Positions 34,909 through 42,791 of a stretch of 64,000 bases of DNA are shown here, in pieces (the stretch's first letter is position 1; every line of letters begins with the position of its first letter). A model generated the notes under the pieces. It did no database searches, had not been told where the DNA came from, and was given only the letters and a program-made list of their open reading frames with translations. Source of the stretch: Streptomyces caeruleatus (GTDB taxonomy: Bacteria; Actinomycetota; Actinomycetes; Streptomycetales; Streptomycetaceae); contig NZ_KQ948925.1 in NCBI RefSeq assembly GCF_001514235.1, positions 435,469 to 499,468 of the forward strand. Direction: 5' to 3'. The translations under genes were made by a program, and so were the position numbers.

Positions 34909-35760
34909 CTAGAGCACGAATCCGGCCCCGTCCGGCAGCACTTCGACACCCGCCTCGGCCACCCGTGCGCAGGCCGCCGAGGCGGGGTCGAGCAGCGGGT
35001 TGGTGTCGGCCAGGTGGGTGTAGATCCGACGGGCGTGCGGGTGCCGGGTCAGGGCGGCGAGGCTGCCGGCCGACCCCGAAACAGACAGATGGCGGCCGTC
35101 CCGCGCCGACGCGTCCGTGGCGAAGTGCGTGCCGTCCAGGACCACGCAGTCCGCCGTCTCGATCAGGTCGTCCAGTACCGGGGTCCAGGCGCCCACGCGG
35201 GGCGCGTACACGAGGACACCCCCCGTCGCCAGATCCTCGATCCGGTACGCCGTCACCCAACGGTCGTCCGACGCCTTGGCCGGCACGTACGCCGGCGCCT
35301 CGCCCGCCATGGGGTGGGCCGTCACGACCAGCCCGCCGGCCAGCACGAACCCGCCCTCCGCGAGGCTGTCCGCCCACTCCCACGGGGCATGGCGATGCAG
35401 GGCCACCCGTGCCGGGGTCAGGGCGGTGAGCACCGGTGGGGCTGCGTAGGTCTTCAGCCCCGGCGTCTCGCGCAGCACGGCCAGGCCCGCCACGTGATCG
35501 GGCTCGGCGTCGGTCAGCAGCACGCCCCGTACCGGGGTGCGCCGGGCGCGGGGCCACAGGGCGGGGGCGGCGGTGAGCTGGACGCGGATGTCCGGCGAGG
35601 CGTTCAGCAGCCACCAGTCACGGGAGTTCCCGGTGACGGCCGCGCATTCCGGGGCGCGGGCGGGCAGCTTGCCGTCCCGGGCGGCCGCGCAGCGCGGACA
35701 GGCGCAGTTCCATCGCGGGATTCCGCCTCCGGCGGCGGTGCCGAGCAGGACGACCCTCAC
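34909..35760 (-). CDS. PqqB-like metallo-beta-lactamase-fold protein
   Basis: This 283-residue protein matches PqqB along its length: VLLGTAAGGGIPRWNCACPRCAAAR at the N-terminus (with the CxxC pair), WWLLNASPDIRVQL, LLTDAEPDHVAGL in place of the usual HxHxDH, TAYRI, DCVVLDGTHF and IYTHLADTNPLLD near the C-terminus. PqqB acts in pyrroloquinoline quinone biosynthesis, as a tyrosine hydroxylase in recent work. No other pqq gene is in the window. GTG 35760 is chosen because a G-run lies five bases upstream; GTG 35763 is possible. Confidence 0.87.
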   Translation of the reverse strand: MRVVLLGTAAGGGIPRWNCACPRCAAARDGKLPARAPECAAVTGNSRDWWLLNASPDIRVQLTAAPALWPRARRTPVRGVLLTDAEPDHVAGLAVLRETPGLKTYAAPPVLTALTPARVALHRHAPWEWADSLAEGGFVLAGGLVVTAHPMAGEAPAYVPAKASDDRWVTAYRIEDLATGGVLVYAPRVGAWTPVLDDLIETADCVVLDGTHFATDASARDGRHLSVSGSAGSLAALTRHPHARRIYTHLADTNPLLDPASAACARVAEAGVEVLPDGAGFVL

Positions 35761-35900
35761 CACGACCCCCCACCCTCTCGCGCCGGCCTCCCGGTGGGAT
35801 CTTCCCTCTCCGTACGGCCGAACCACCTGTGGCAGGGAGCAGTTCCGGCCGACCTTCGCCGGGCGGTGGCGGGGGGCGGGGGTGTCGCGCCGGACCGGGC

Positions 35901-36302
35901 CTAGGGGCGGGCCAGCAGTGTCCGTACGCCCTCCGATGTCAGGGTCAGCGGGTGCGAGGAGCCGGCGTCTATGGTCAGCGCCAGGTCGTCGGCCGGCCAC
36001 TGGGAGGCGAGGGCGCCCAGTGGGACCAGGCGGTAGCGGGAGACGAAGGGCAGCAGTTCCGCCATCGCGGGTTCGGAGGTGAAGACGGGGACGACGGGCT
36101 CCCCGCCCGGGCGTTCGATGACCGGCAGCGCCACGGCGCCGGGGTCGGTGGCGTCCTGTTCGGTGACGTCGTCGGGCACGGGGACGAGGACGTCACTGCT
36201 GGCGAGCGTGTCCATCGCCGCCGAGTCCTCGCTGTTCCCGGCCAGCGCGTCCAGCGCACGCCGGGCCGGCGTGGCGGTGTTGTCGTTCGCTGGTGTCTCC
36301 AT
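35901..36302 (-). CDS. SseB-family protein
   Basis: This 133-residue protein has an SseB N-terminal-like domain: DTLASSDVLVPVPDD ... VALPVIERPGGEPVVPVFTSEPAMAELLP ... RYRLVPLGALASQWPADDLALTIDAGSSHPLTLTSEGVRTLLA. SseB proteins are common in Streptomyces, but no reaction is established. A GGGGAT ribosome site precedes ATG 36302. It is divergent from the phosphoribosyltransferase fusion gene with about 210 bases between. Confidence 0.8.
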   Translation of the reverse strand: METPANDNTATPARRALDALAGNSEDSAAMDTLASSDVLVPVPDDVTEQDATDPGAVALPVIERPGGEPVVPVFTSEPAMAELLPFVSRYRLVPLGALASQWPADDLALTIDAGSSHPLTLTSEGVRTLLARP

Positions 36303-36516
36303 GGCAGATCCCCTGGTAGCGGCGTTGGTGCGGTCCTGCTCACGTACCCGATCCGGAGCAGGGCATTCCTGTGACTGTCCAGGGGATCCCGGCGTCTCTC
36401 AGGGCAACGACGGGTGGGGTACCGACCGGATGTCGCCGAGCCCCGGGGCCACGGCGAACAGTCGTAGCCTGAAGGGAAGGGACAGGCTCCCGTCCTCGTG
36501 GGCGCGGGAGGCGTGT

Positions 36517-37848
36517 ATGCGTTACGACGACCGCAGGGCGGCCGGTGAGCTGCTGGCCGAGGGGCTGGCGGAGCTGCGCGGCCCGGATGTGGTGGTGCTG
36601 GGGCTGCCGCGGGGCGGGGTGCCGGTGGCGGCCGAGGTGGCGCGGCGGCTGGGCGCCCCGCTGGATGTGCTGGTGGTGCGCAAGTTGGGGGTGCCGCGGC
36701 AGCCGGAGTGGGGATTCGGGGCGATCGGTGAGGGCGGGGTCCGCGTTCTCAACCGTGACGTGATCGCGGAGGCCAGGGTGGAGGCGGCGGAGCAGGAGGC
36801 CGTCGAGGCGGCCGAGCGGGCCGAGCTGGACCGGCGGGTGCGGAGCTACCGGCAGGGACGGCCGGCGCTGCCGGTAGCCGGGCGCACGGCGGTCGTGGTG
36901 GACGACGGTCTCGCCACCGGTGCCACGGCCGAGGCGGCCTGTCGGGTCGTACGGGGTCAGGGCGCGGCCCGGATCGTGCTGGCGGTGCCCGTCGGACCTG
37001 CCCACAGCGTGGCCCGGCTGGCGCGGGTGGCCGACGAGGTGGTGTGCCCGCGGACGCCGGAGGTGCTCGGCTCGGTGGGGGCCTGGTACCGGCACTTCGC
37101 CCAGGTCCCGGACGACGAGGTGACGTCCCTGCTCGCGGCGGCCGCCCGGTCCCCCTCCCCCACGGCGGCCGAGCCCCCGAACCGCGAGGTGCTGATCCCG
37201 GCCGCCGGAGCCCAGCTGGGCGCGCGTCTGGTCGTGCCCGACGGCGCCCCGGCCGCGGTGGCGTTCGCGCACGGCAGTGGCAGCGGCCGGCACAGCCCGC
37301 GCAACCGGTACGTCGCGACCGCCCTCAACCGCGCCGGTCTGGCCACCCTGCTGCTCGACCTGCTCACCGACGACGAGGCGCACGACCGGCACAACGTCTT
37401 CGACATCTTCCTGCTGGCCCGCCGACTGCACGCCGCGTCGCTGTGGCTGCGTCGTGAAACCGGGCTGCCCGTCGCCTACTTCGGCGCCAGTACCGGGGCC
37501 GCCGCCGCGCTGGAGGCGGCCGCGCTGTCCGGTTCCGGGATCGGCTCGGTCGTCTCCCGCGGCGGCCGCCCCGACCTGGCGACTCCGGCCGCGCTGACCC
37601 AGCTCCGGGCTCCGACCCTGCTCATCGTCGGCAGCCGCGACACCCAGGTCCTCAGCCTCAACCGGCTCGCCGCCGACCGGATGCACTGCGAGCACCGCAT
37701 CGCCGTCGTCCCCGGCGCCACCCACCTCTTCGAGGAGCCCGGCACCCTCACCACGGTCGCCGAACTGGCCCGCGACTGGTTCACCGCCCATGTCGAGCGG
37801 CCGGCCACCACGGGGACACCGGGTACGCCACCGCGCCGGTCGGCCTGA
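36517..37848 (+). CDS. Phosphoribosyltransferase - dienelactone-hydrolase-like fusion
   Basis: This 443-residue two-domain protein has a type I phosphoribosyltransferase at residues 1-205, with the PRPP loop VVVDDGLATGATAEA near 127-141. An alpha/beta hydrolase follows from about residue 225, with nucleophile serine in YFGASTGAAA near 325, acid in VGSRDTQV and histidine in PGATHLFEEP. A short Ser/Pro linker joins them. GGGAGG precedes ATG 36517. The substrate pair is unknown; the phosphoribosyltransferase could handle a base or thiol and the hydrolase an ester of it. It is transcribed alone. Confidence 0.85.
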   Translation: MRYDDRRAAGELLAEGLAELRGPDVVVLGLPRGGVPVAAEVARRLGAPLDVLVVRKLGVPRQPEWGFGAIGEGGVRVLNRDVIAEARVEAAEQEAVEAAERAELDRRVRSYRQGRPALPVAGRTAVVVDDGLATGATAEAACRVVRGQGAARIVLAVPVGPAHSVARLARVADEVVCPRTPEVLGSVGAWYRHFAQVPDDEVTSLLAAAARSPSPTAAEPPNREVLIPAAGAQLGARLVVPDGAPAAVAFAHGSGSGRHSPRNRYVATALNRAGLATLLLDLLTDDEAHDRHNVFDIFLLARRLHAASLWLRRETGLPVAYFGASTGAAAALEAAALSGSGIGSVVSRGGRPDLATPAALTQLRAPTLLIVGSRDTQVLSLNRLAADRMHCEHRIAVVPGATHLFEEPGTLTTVAELARDWFTAHVERPATTGTPGTPPRRSA

Positions 37849-37909
37849 GGCGGCTTGTTCCGCACGGTCCGCGGGCCCCGCTTCCACCGACATCCGGGGG
37901 GCATGGAGA

Positions 37910-37926
37910 ATATGTGCGGAACATAT
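37910..37926. promoter_or_regulatory. Inverted repeat upstream of the peptidoglycan-binding protein gene
   Basis: ATATGT-GCGGA-ACATAT is a perfect 6-bp inverted repeat in an AT-rich patch, 38 bases before GTG 37965. It is a probable operator; the regulator is unknown. Confidence 0.5.
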
Positions 37927-37964
37927 GCCCAAACTCTGGATCCCGTACGGAGAGGGACCCTTAC

Positions 37965-38872
37965 GTGAGTCGACCGAACGGCCCCGTCTGCCCGGAGTGC
38001 GGTACGCCCCGGGCTTCGGACGGGACTCCCGCCTGCTCCTGCGCCCACCGTGCGTCCGAGGCCCGTCGCGACGCACGCACGGCGGAGGCCGCGGCCGCGG
38101 AGGACTTCGATCCGGTACGGATACGACCGTTCGTGGAGCTCGGTGACGACGCCGGGACACCGCGGCCGTCCGGGGAGGAACTCCCGCAGAAGCCAAGGGA
38201 GTTGGTGGACACGGACGACGCTCCCACACCCCGGCGCCGGCAGATCCGACGTCCGCCCCCGACCCGGACGGCCCCCGGGAGGGCCCCCGGCGCAGGCGCC
38301 GCGCTCTCCTCGCCACCGGCGCGGGAGCCACCCTGGCCGTCCTGCTGACGGGCGCCTTCCTGGGCGGGCTGTTCCGCTACGACGGCCCCTCGCGGGACCG
38401 GGCGGCCTCCGACGACGTACGGGCACCCGTCCCGGACGCCTCCACCCAGGACGGCACCTCACCCGAGGGACAGTCAGCGGGTACGGCCCCCGCGTCACCG
38501 TCCCAGAGCCCGCCCCCCTCCCGCAGTGCGGCTCCTTCCGACACCCCCGCCCCGCCGACCGCCCCCACCGCCACCCCGACCGCACCGCCCTCCGGTCCGG
38601 GCGCGACCACCGGCCCCGCCCCCGCCCCGACCGACGCGGAGGGCCGGCCTCCGGTCCTGCGCCGCGGCGACCAGGGCCCGGAAGTCACCGAACTCCAGCT
38701 CCGCCTGCGCCAGGCCGGCCTCTACGGAGGCGGCGTCGACGGCGACTTCGACCGCGAGGTCGAGAACGCGGTCCGCACCTACCAGCTCACCCGAGTCGTC
38801 CTCGGCGACGAGTCCGGGGTGTACGGCGCGGCGACTCGTACGTCGCTCGAATCGGAGACGTCGCAGCCGTGA
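37965..38872 (+). pseudogene. Peptidoglycan-binding membrane protein with a frameshift
   Basis: The N-terminal part from GTG 37965 has an xCPECGTPRASDGTPACSC zinc-finger-like segment and SEARRDARTAEAAAAEDFDPVRIRPFVEL. The rest of the protein, a membrane helix (ALLATGAGATLAVLLTGAFLGG), a Pro/Ser/Thr-rich spacer and a C-terminal PG-binding domain (LRRGDQGPEVTELQLRLRQAGLYGGGVDGDFDREVENAVRTYQ), lies in the -1 frame and ends at 38872. The switch must occur near 38225-38235, where ACACCCCGG would restore one frame with a single extra C. It may be a true mutation, slippage or a sequencing error. GGAGAGGGA lies upstream of the GTG. Confidence 0.65.
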
Positions 38873-38885
38873 GGCCGGCCGGGTG

Positions 38886-39428
38886 TCAGCCCTGCAACAC
38901 CTCGGCGACCGTGGTCACCCGGATCAACGGCCGGTACAGGTCCAGCACATGCAGCGCCTTGGCGTGCGAGTCGTCGTCCGCTCCCGCGCAGGCGTCGGCG
39001 GGGACCAGGACCTCGATACCGGCGTCGGCGGCCGCCAGGGCCGTGGAGAGGACGCAGCAGTCGGTGCTGACGCCGGTGAGGACCAGGCGGCCCTCGGTGG
39101 TGGCGTGCCGGGCGAGTTCGGGGGTCCACTTGCCGAAGGTGGGGGCGTCCAGTACGTGCCGGGCGTGGGGCGCGAACTCGTCCGTCAGTTCCCAGAGTTG
39201 GGCTGAGGGCGGTTGCAGGGCGAAGGGGTGGCGCTCGTAGTACGCCCGCCAGGCGCCTTCCGGTGTGCCCGGTGCCACGAAGCGGGTGAACGTGACCCGG
39301 TTTCCGAAGGCCGGCAGGAGGCGTCGTACGCCCGCGGCCGCTTCGGCGAATCGTGGGGTGGCCCATGGGCTGTCGGGGTCGGCGAAGACGCGTTGCATGT
39401 CGATGACGGTGAGCCACCCGGGTGTCAT
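38886..39428 (-). CDS. Isochorismatase-family cysteine hydrolase
   Basis: This 180-residue member of the cysteine hydrolase family has the catalytic triad residues in VIDMQRVF (Asp near residue 9), FGKWTPEL (Lys) and GVSTDCCVLSTALAAADAG (Cys). Family members hydrolyse amides, such as nicotinamide or ureides, or the vinyl ether of isochorismate. It is coupled by an ATGA overlap to an NCS1 permease gene, which suggests it acts on an imported nitrogen heterocycle or its ring-opening product. The exact substrate is not readable from sequence. Confidence 0.85.
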   Translation of the reverse strand: MTPGWLTVIDMQRVFADPDSPWATPRFAEAAAGVRRLLPAFGNRVTFTRFVAPGTPEGAWRAYYERHPFALQPPSAQLWELTDEFAPHARHVLDAPTFGKWTPELARHATTEGRLVLTGVSTDCCVLSTALAAADAGIEVLVPADACAGADDDSHAKALHVLDLYRPLIRVTTVAEVLQG

Positions 39429-40936
39429 GGCGTCGCCCCTTCGGTTGCCGCGGGGCTGCGTGGGCTCGGTGCCTGCGCCTCCTGTGCGCGGACGCGTCCG
39501 CGCCGCAGCAGCAGGGTGCCGAGGAAGCCGAGCGCTAGGGCCGCCAGGACGCCGAGGTTGGCGTACGCCCAGGCGCCGGACCGGCCGCCCAGGCCCAGGG
39601 GGCCGAGGAGATAGCCCTGCCAGTCCAGCCAGTTCGCCGTCGAGTTGGTGACCAGGCCCCAGCCGAGCACGGTGGCCGTGAGGGTCAGGAGCAGCGGGGT
39701 GAGCGGGACGTCGCCGTAGCGGCCGGTCGGGCGGTAGAGGTCGGGCTCGTCGTAGTCGCGGCGGCGCAGTGCCACGTCGGCGAGCATGATGCCGCACCAG
39801 GCGGCGATGGGGACGCCGAGGGTGGTGAGGAAGCCCATGAACGGGCCGAGGAAGTCGTCGGCGACGAACACGATGTAGACGGAGCCCGCGATCATCAGGA
39901 CGCCGTCGAGCAGCGCGGCCACGTAGCGGGGCACGCGCAGGCCCGCCGAGAGCAGGGCGAGACCGGAGGAGTAGATGTCGAGGACGGCGCCGCCGACGAG
40001 GCCGAGGACGGCGACGACGGCGAAGGGGACCAGGAACCAGGTCGGCAGGATCGTCGTCAGCGCGCCGATCGGGTCGGCGGCGACGGCCGTGTTGAGGTCG
40101 GTGGCGGAAGCGGCCAGCAGCAGGCCGAAGACCAGCAGGAGCAGCGGGGCCAGGGAGGCGCCGAACGTGGTCCAGGCGATCACGCCCCGGCCGGACGCGG
40201 TGCGCGGCAGGTAGCGGGAGTAGTCGGCGGCCGCGTTGACCCAGCCGAGGCCGAAGCCGGTCATCATGAAGACGAGCGCCCCGATGAACTCCTGTGCGGA
40301 GCCCGCCGGCACGGCGCTGACGGTGGACCAGTGGACGTGGTCGGCCACGAGGGCGACGTAGACGAGCGTGAGCGCGCCCGTGACCACGGTGATCACGGTC
40401 TGGAGCCGCATGATCAGGTCGAAGCCCATGACTCCGACGACGACGGTCAGCGCCCCGACCAGGACGAGCGCGACCACCTTGGTCCCGGTGCCGCCGCCCC
40501 AGCCGAGTCGCCCGAACACGGTCGCCGTGGCCATGGTGGCCAGGGCGCAGAGCACCGTCTCCCAGCCGACGGTGAGGACCCAGGAGATCACCGACGGCAG
40601 CCGGTTGCCGCGCACCCCGTACGCGGCGCGGCCGAGCACCATCGTCGGCGCCGAGCCCCGCTTTCCGGCCACCGCGACGCACCCGCACAGCAGGAACGAG
40701 AAGACGATGCCGAGGACGCCGGCGACGAGCGCCTGCCAGAAGGAGATCCCGAATCCGAGCGCGAAGGCTCCGTAACTCAGGCCCAGGATCGACACGTTGG
40801 CGCCGAACCAGGGCCAGAACAGGGTGCGCGCAGTGCCTTTGCGCTCGGTGTCGGCGATCACGTCGAGGCCATGGGTCTCGACCTGGAGCTTTCGGCCCGG
40901 GGGACGGTCGTCGCGTGGGTCCGGCGGTGTGATCAT
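39425..40936 (-). CDS. NCS1-family nucleobase/heterocycle permease
   Basis: This 503-residue transporter has 12 helices. The first reads FWPWFGANVSILGLSYGAFALGFG, and SWVLTVGWETVLCALA, GALVFMMTGFGLGWVNAAADYSRYLPR and FVADDFLGPFMGFLTTLGVPIAAWCGIMLADVALRRRDYDEPDLY are typical of cytosine/purine/hydantoin NCS1 permeases. The substrate should be a purine, pyrimidine, hydantoin or related base. ATGA overlap with the isochorismatase gene indicates a dedicated uptake-and-hydrolysis pair. ATG 40936 fits homologous starts but has only a weak GCCGGG ribosome site. Confidence 0.87.
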   Translation of the reverse strand: MITPPDPRDDRPPGRKLQVETHGLDVIADTERKGTARTLFWPWFGANVSILGLSYGAFALGFGISFWQALVAGVLGIVFSFLLCGCVAVAGKRGSAPTMVLGRAAYGVRGNRLPSVISWVLTVGWETVLCALATMATATVFGRLGWGGGTGTKVVALVLVGALTVVVGVMGFDLIMRLQTVITVVTGALTLVYVALVADHVHWSTVSAVPAGSAQEFIGALVFMMTGFGLGWVNAAADYSRYLPRTASGRGVIAWTTFGASLAPLLLLVFGLLLAASATDLNTAVAADPIGALTTILPTWFLVPFAVVAVLGLVGGAVLDIYSSGLALLSAGLRVPRYVAALLDGVLMIAGSVYIVFVADDFLGPFMGFLTTLGVPIAAWCGIMLADVALRRRDYDEPDLYRPTGRYGDVPLTPLLLTLTATVLGWGLVTNSTANWLDWQGYLLGPLGLGGRSGAWAYANLGVLAALALGFLGTLLLRRGRVRAQEAQAPSPRSPAATEGATP

Positions 40937-40983
40937 CCCGGCATCGTCGCACCGCTGGCCCGGCCGGGGAAGACGGAGGCCGC

Positions 40984-41679
40984 TCAGCCCAGCTTCTTCA
41001 GCAGTTCGACGGCGAGCGGGCCGGCGGAGGCGGGGTTCTGGCCGGTGACCAAGTTGCCGTCGACGACGATGCACGGCGCCCACGGCTCGCCCACCTGGAC
41101 CTGCACGCCGGCTTCGGTGAGCCGGTCCTGCAGCAGCCACTTGGCCCGGTCGGCGAAGCCGGACTGGGTCTCCTCGGCGTTGGTGAACGCGGCCACCCTG
41201 GAGCCTGCGAAGGCGTTGGTGCCGTCGGCCCTGGTGGCGGCGAGCAGGGCCGCGGGGCCGTGGCAGACGACGCCCAGGAGCTTGCCGGCCTCCAGGGCCT
41301 CGGTCAGCAGCTTTCCGGAGTCGGCGTTGACGGCCAGGTCCTCCATCGGTCCGTGGCCGCCGGGGTAGAAGACGGCGGCGTAGTCGTCGAGGTCCACGTC
41401 CGCCAGGCGGACCGGCTGCCGCAGCTCGGTCATCGAATCGAGTACGGCGGCCACCCGGTCGGCGTTCTCCTGGCCGTCGTTGAACTCGGGCGCGAGGCTG
41501 CCCTGGTCGACGGGCGGTACGACGCCGCCCGGCGTGGCCACGACGACCTCGTGACCGGCGGCCTTGAACGCCTCGTAGGGGGCGACGGCCTCCTCGGCCC
41601 AGAAGCCGGTGGGGTGCTTGGTGCCGTCGGCCAGGGTCCAGTGGTCGGAGCCGGTCATCACGAACAGGATCTTCGACAT
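40984..41679 (-). CDS. DJ-1/PfpI-superfamily protein (Hsp31/glyoxalase III-like)
   Basis: This 231-residue class I glutamine-amidotransferase-like protein has the nucleophile cysteine in GVVCHGPAALL, with FYPGGHGPMEDL providing the acidic partner. The N-terminal KILFVMTGSDHW and GFWAEEAVAPYEAF segments match the larger Hsp31/glyoxalase III-like branch, so it may detoxify methylglyoxal or remove glycation damage. It is divergent from a LysR gene whose inverted-repeat operator sits between the two start codons, making it the probable target of that regulator. Confidence 0.87.
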   Translation of the reverse strand: MSKILFVMTGSDHWTLADGTKHPTGFWAEEAVAPYEAFKAAGHEVVVATPGGVVPPVDQGSLAPEFNDGQENADRVAAVLDSMTELRQPVRLADVDLDDYAAVFYPGGHGPMEDLAVNADSGKLLTEALEAGKLLGVVCHGPAALLAATRADGTNAFAGSRVAAFTNAEETQSGFADRAKWLLQDRLTEAGVQVQVGEPWAPCIVVDGNLVTGQNPASAGPLAVELLKKLG

Positions 41680-41730
41680 GGGGTGCTCTTTCGGGAGGAG
41701 GGGTGGTGTTCCGACCGTACGCGCGTCCTG

Positions 41731-41780
41731 CCATTGGAATCCAATAGGCTCACACATATGAGACATAGGGATTCCAATGG
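41731..41780. promoter_or_regulatory. LysR operator: two 12-bp inverted arms
   Basis: CCATTGGAATCC (41731-41742) and GGATTCCAATGG (41769-41780) are perfect reverse complements. The left arm extends into the palindrome ATTGGAATCCAAT, a T-N11-A box. The LysR start codon at 41758 lies between the arms. Confidence 0.75.
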
Positions 41781-42735
41781 GGAGCCGGCGGGAGGCGAGG
41801 CGGAGAGAGCCCGGCCGGGCGGTACGGCGCAGGTCGACCTGAATCTGCTGCGCACGTTCCTCGCCGTGTACCGCACGGGCTCCTTCACCGCCGCCGCGCG
41901 TCTGCTGGGTCTGTCCCAGCCTACGGTCACCACCCAGATCCGGGCGCTGGAGCGGCAGCTGGACCGCGAGCTGTTCCAGCGTCTGGCGCGCGGTGTCGCC
42001 CCGGTTCCCTACGCGGACGAGCTCGCCGCGAGGATCGTCGAGCCGCTGGACGCCCTCGCCGTCGTCACGGGGCGGCCGGGCGGCCCCGCCGAGGTCCACC
42101 CCGCGGAACCGGTGCATCTCGGCGGTCCGGCCGAGCTGCTCACCCACCGTGTCATGCCCGGCCTCGCTGCCCTGGTCGACCGGGGCGTACGGCTGCGCGT
42201 CACGCCCGGACTGACCGAGCCGCTGCTGGAGGAGCTGCGGGCGGGCCGTTACGACCTGGTGGTCGCCACCTACCGGCCGCGTGGCCGTGCCCTGGCCTCG
42301 GTGCCGCTGGCGGACGAGGAGTTCGTGCTGGTCGCGGCCCCCTCGTGGGCGGAGCGTGTCGGCGGGCCGGCGCGGATCGCCGCCGAGGGGGCCGCCGCGC
42401 TGCACGGCGTGCCGCTGGTCGCCTACGCCGAGGACGTGCCGATCGTGCGCCGTTACTGGCGTCATGTCTTCGGCAAGCGGCTGGTGTGCCACCCGGCGGT
42501 CACCATGCCCGACCTGAACGCGGTGAAGGCGGCGGTGGCGGGCGGTACGGGGTTCAGCGTGCTCCCCCGCTACCTGTGCGCCGCCGAGCTGGCCTCGGGC
42601 GCGCTGGTCCTGCTGCACGACCCGGACGATCCGCCCATCAACACCGCATTCCTCGTCCAGCGCCCGGGCTCGTCCGGGAACCCGCATGTCGCCCTGGTCC
42701 GGGACCACTTGCTGGAGGTCCTGCGCGACGGGTGA
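41758..42735 (+). CDS. LysR-family transcriptional regulator
   Basis: This 325-residue regulator has a hydrophilic N-terminal extension of about 25 residues. The winged helix follows (VDLNLLRTFLAVYRTGSFTAAARLLGLSQPTVTTQIRALERQL), then a periplasmic-binding-like effector domain. No alternative start closer to the HTH exists in frame. TAGGCT lies seven bases before ATG 41758 and there is no Shine-Dalgarno sequence, so the mRNA is probably leaderless. It likely controls the divergent DJ-1-like gene, and binding between promoter and coding start would also autoregulate it. Confidence 0.85.
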   Translation: MRHRDSNGEPAGGEAERARPGGTAQVDLNLLRTFLAVYRTGSFTAAARLLGLSQPTVTTQIRALERQLDRELFQRLARGVAPVPYADELAARIVEPLDALAVVTGRPGGPAEVHPAEPVHLGGPAELLTHRVMPGLAALVDRGVRLRVTPGLTEPLLEELRAGRYDLVVATYRPRGRALASVPLADEEFVLVAAPSWAERVGGPARIAAEGAAALHGVPLVAYAEDVPIVRRYWRHVFGKRLVCHPAVTMPDLNAVKAAVAGGTGFSVLPRYLCAAELASGALVLLHDPDDPPINTAFLVQRPGSSGNPHVALVRDHLLEVLRDG

Positions 42736-42791
42736 GGCACCAGGCACGCGCGTGGCCGCGTGGGGCATCCCGCGCGGCCGCACACGTCGGC

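Noticed and set aside
34909..35760. Beta-lactamase or generic metallohydrolase call for the PqqB-like protein
   Set aside because: The WNCACPRC N-terminus and the DTNPLLD C-terminal motif are specific to PqqB, and the metal-binding HxHxDH is degenerate.
41758..42735. LysR start placed closer to the HTH domain
   Set aside because: No ATG, GTG or TTG exists in frame between 41758 and the VDLNLLRTF start of the domain, so the upstream ATG was kept.
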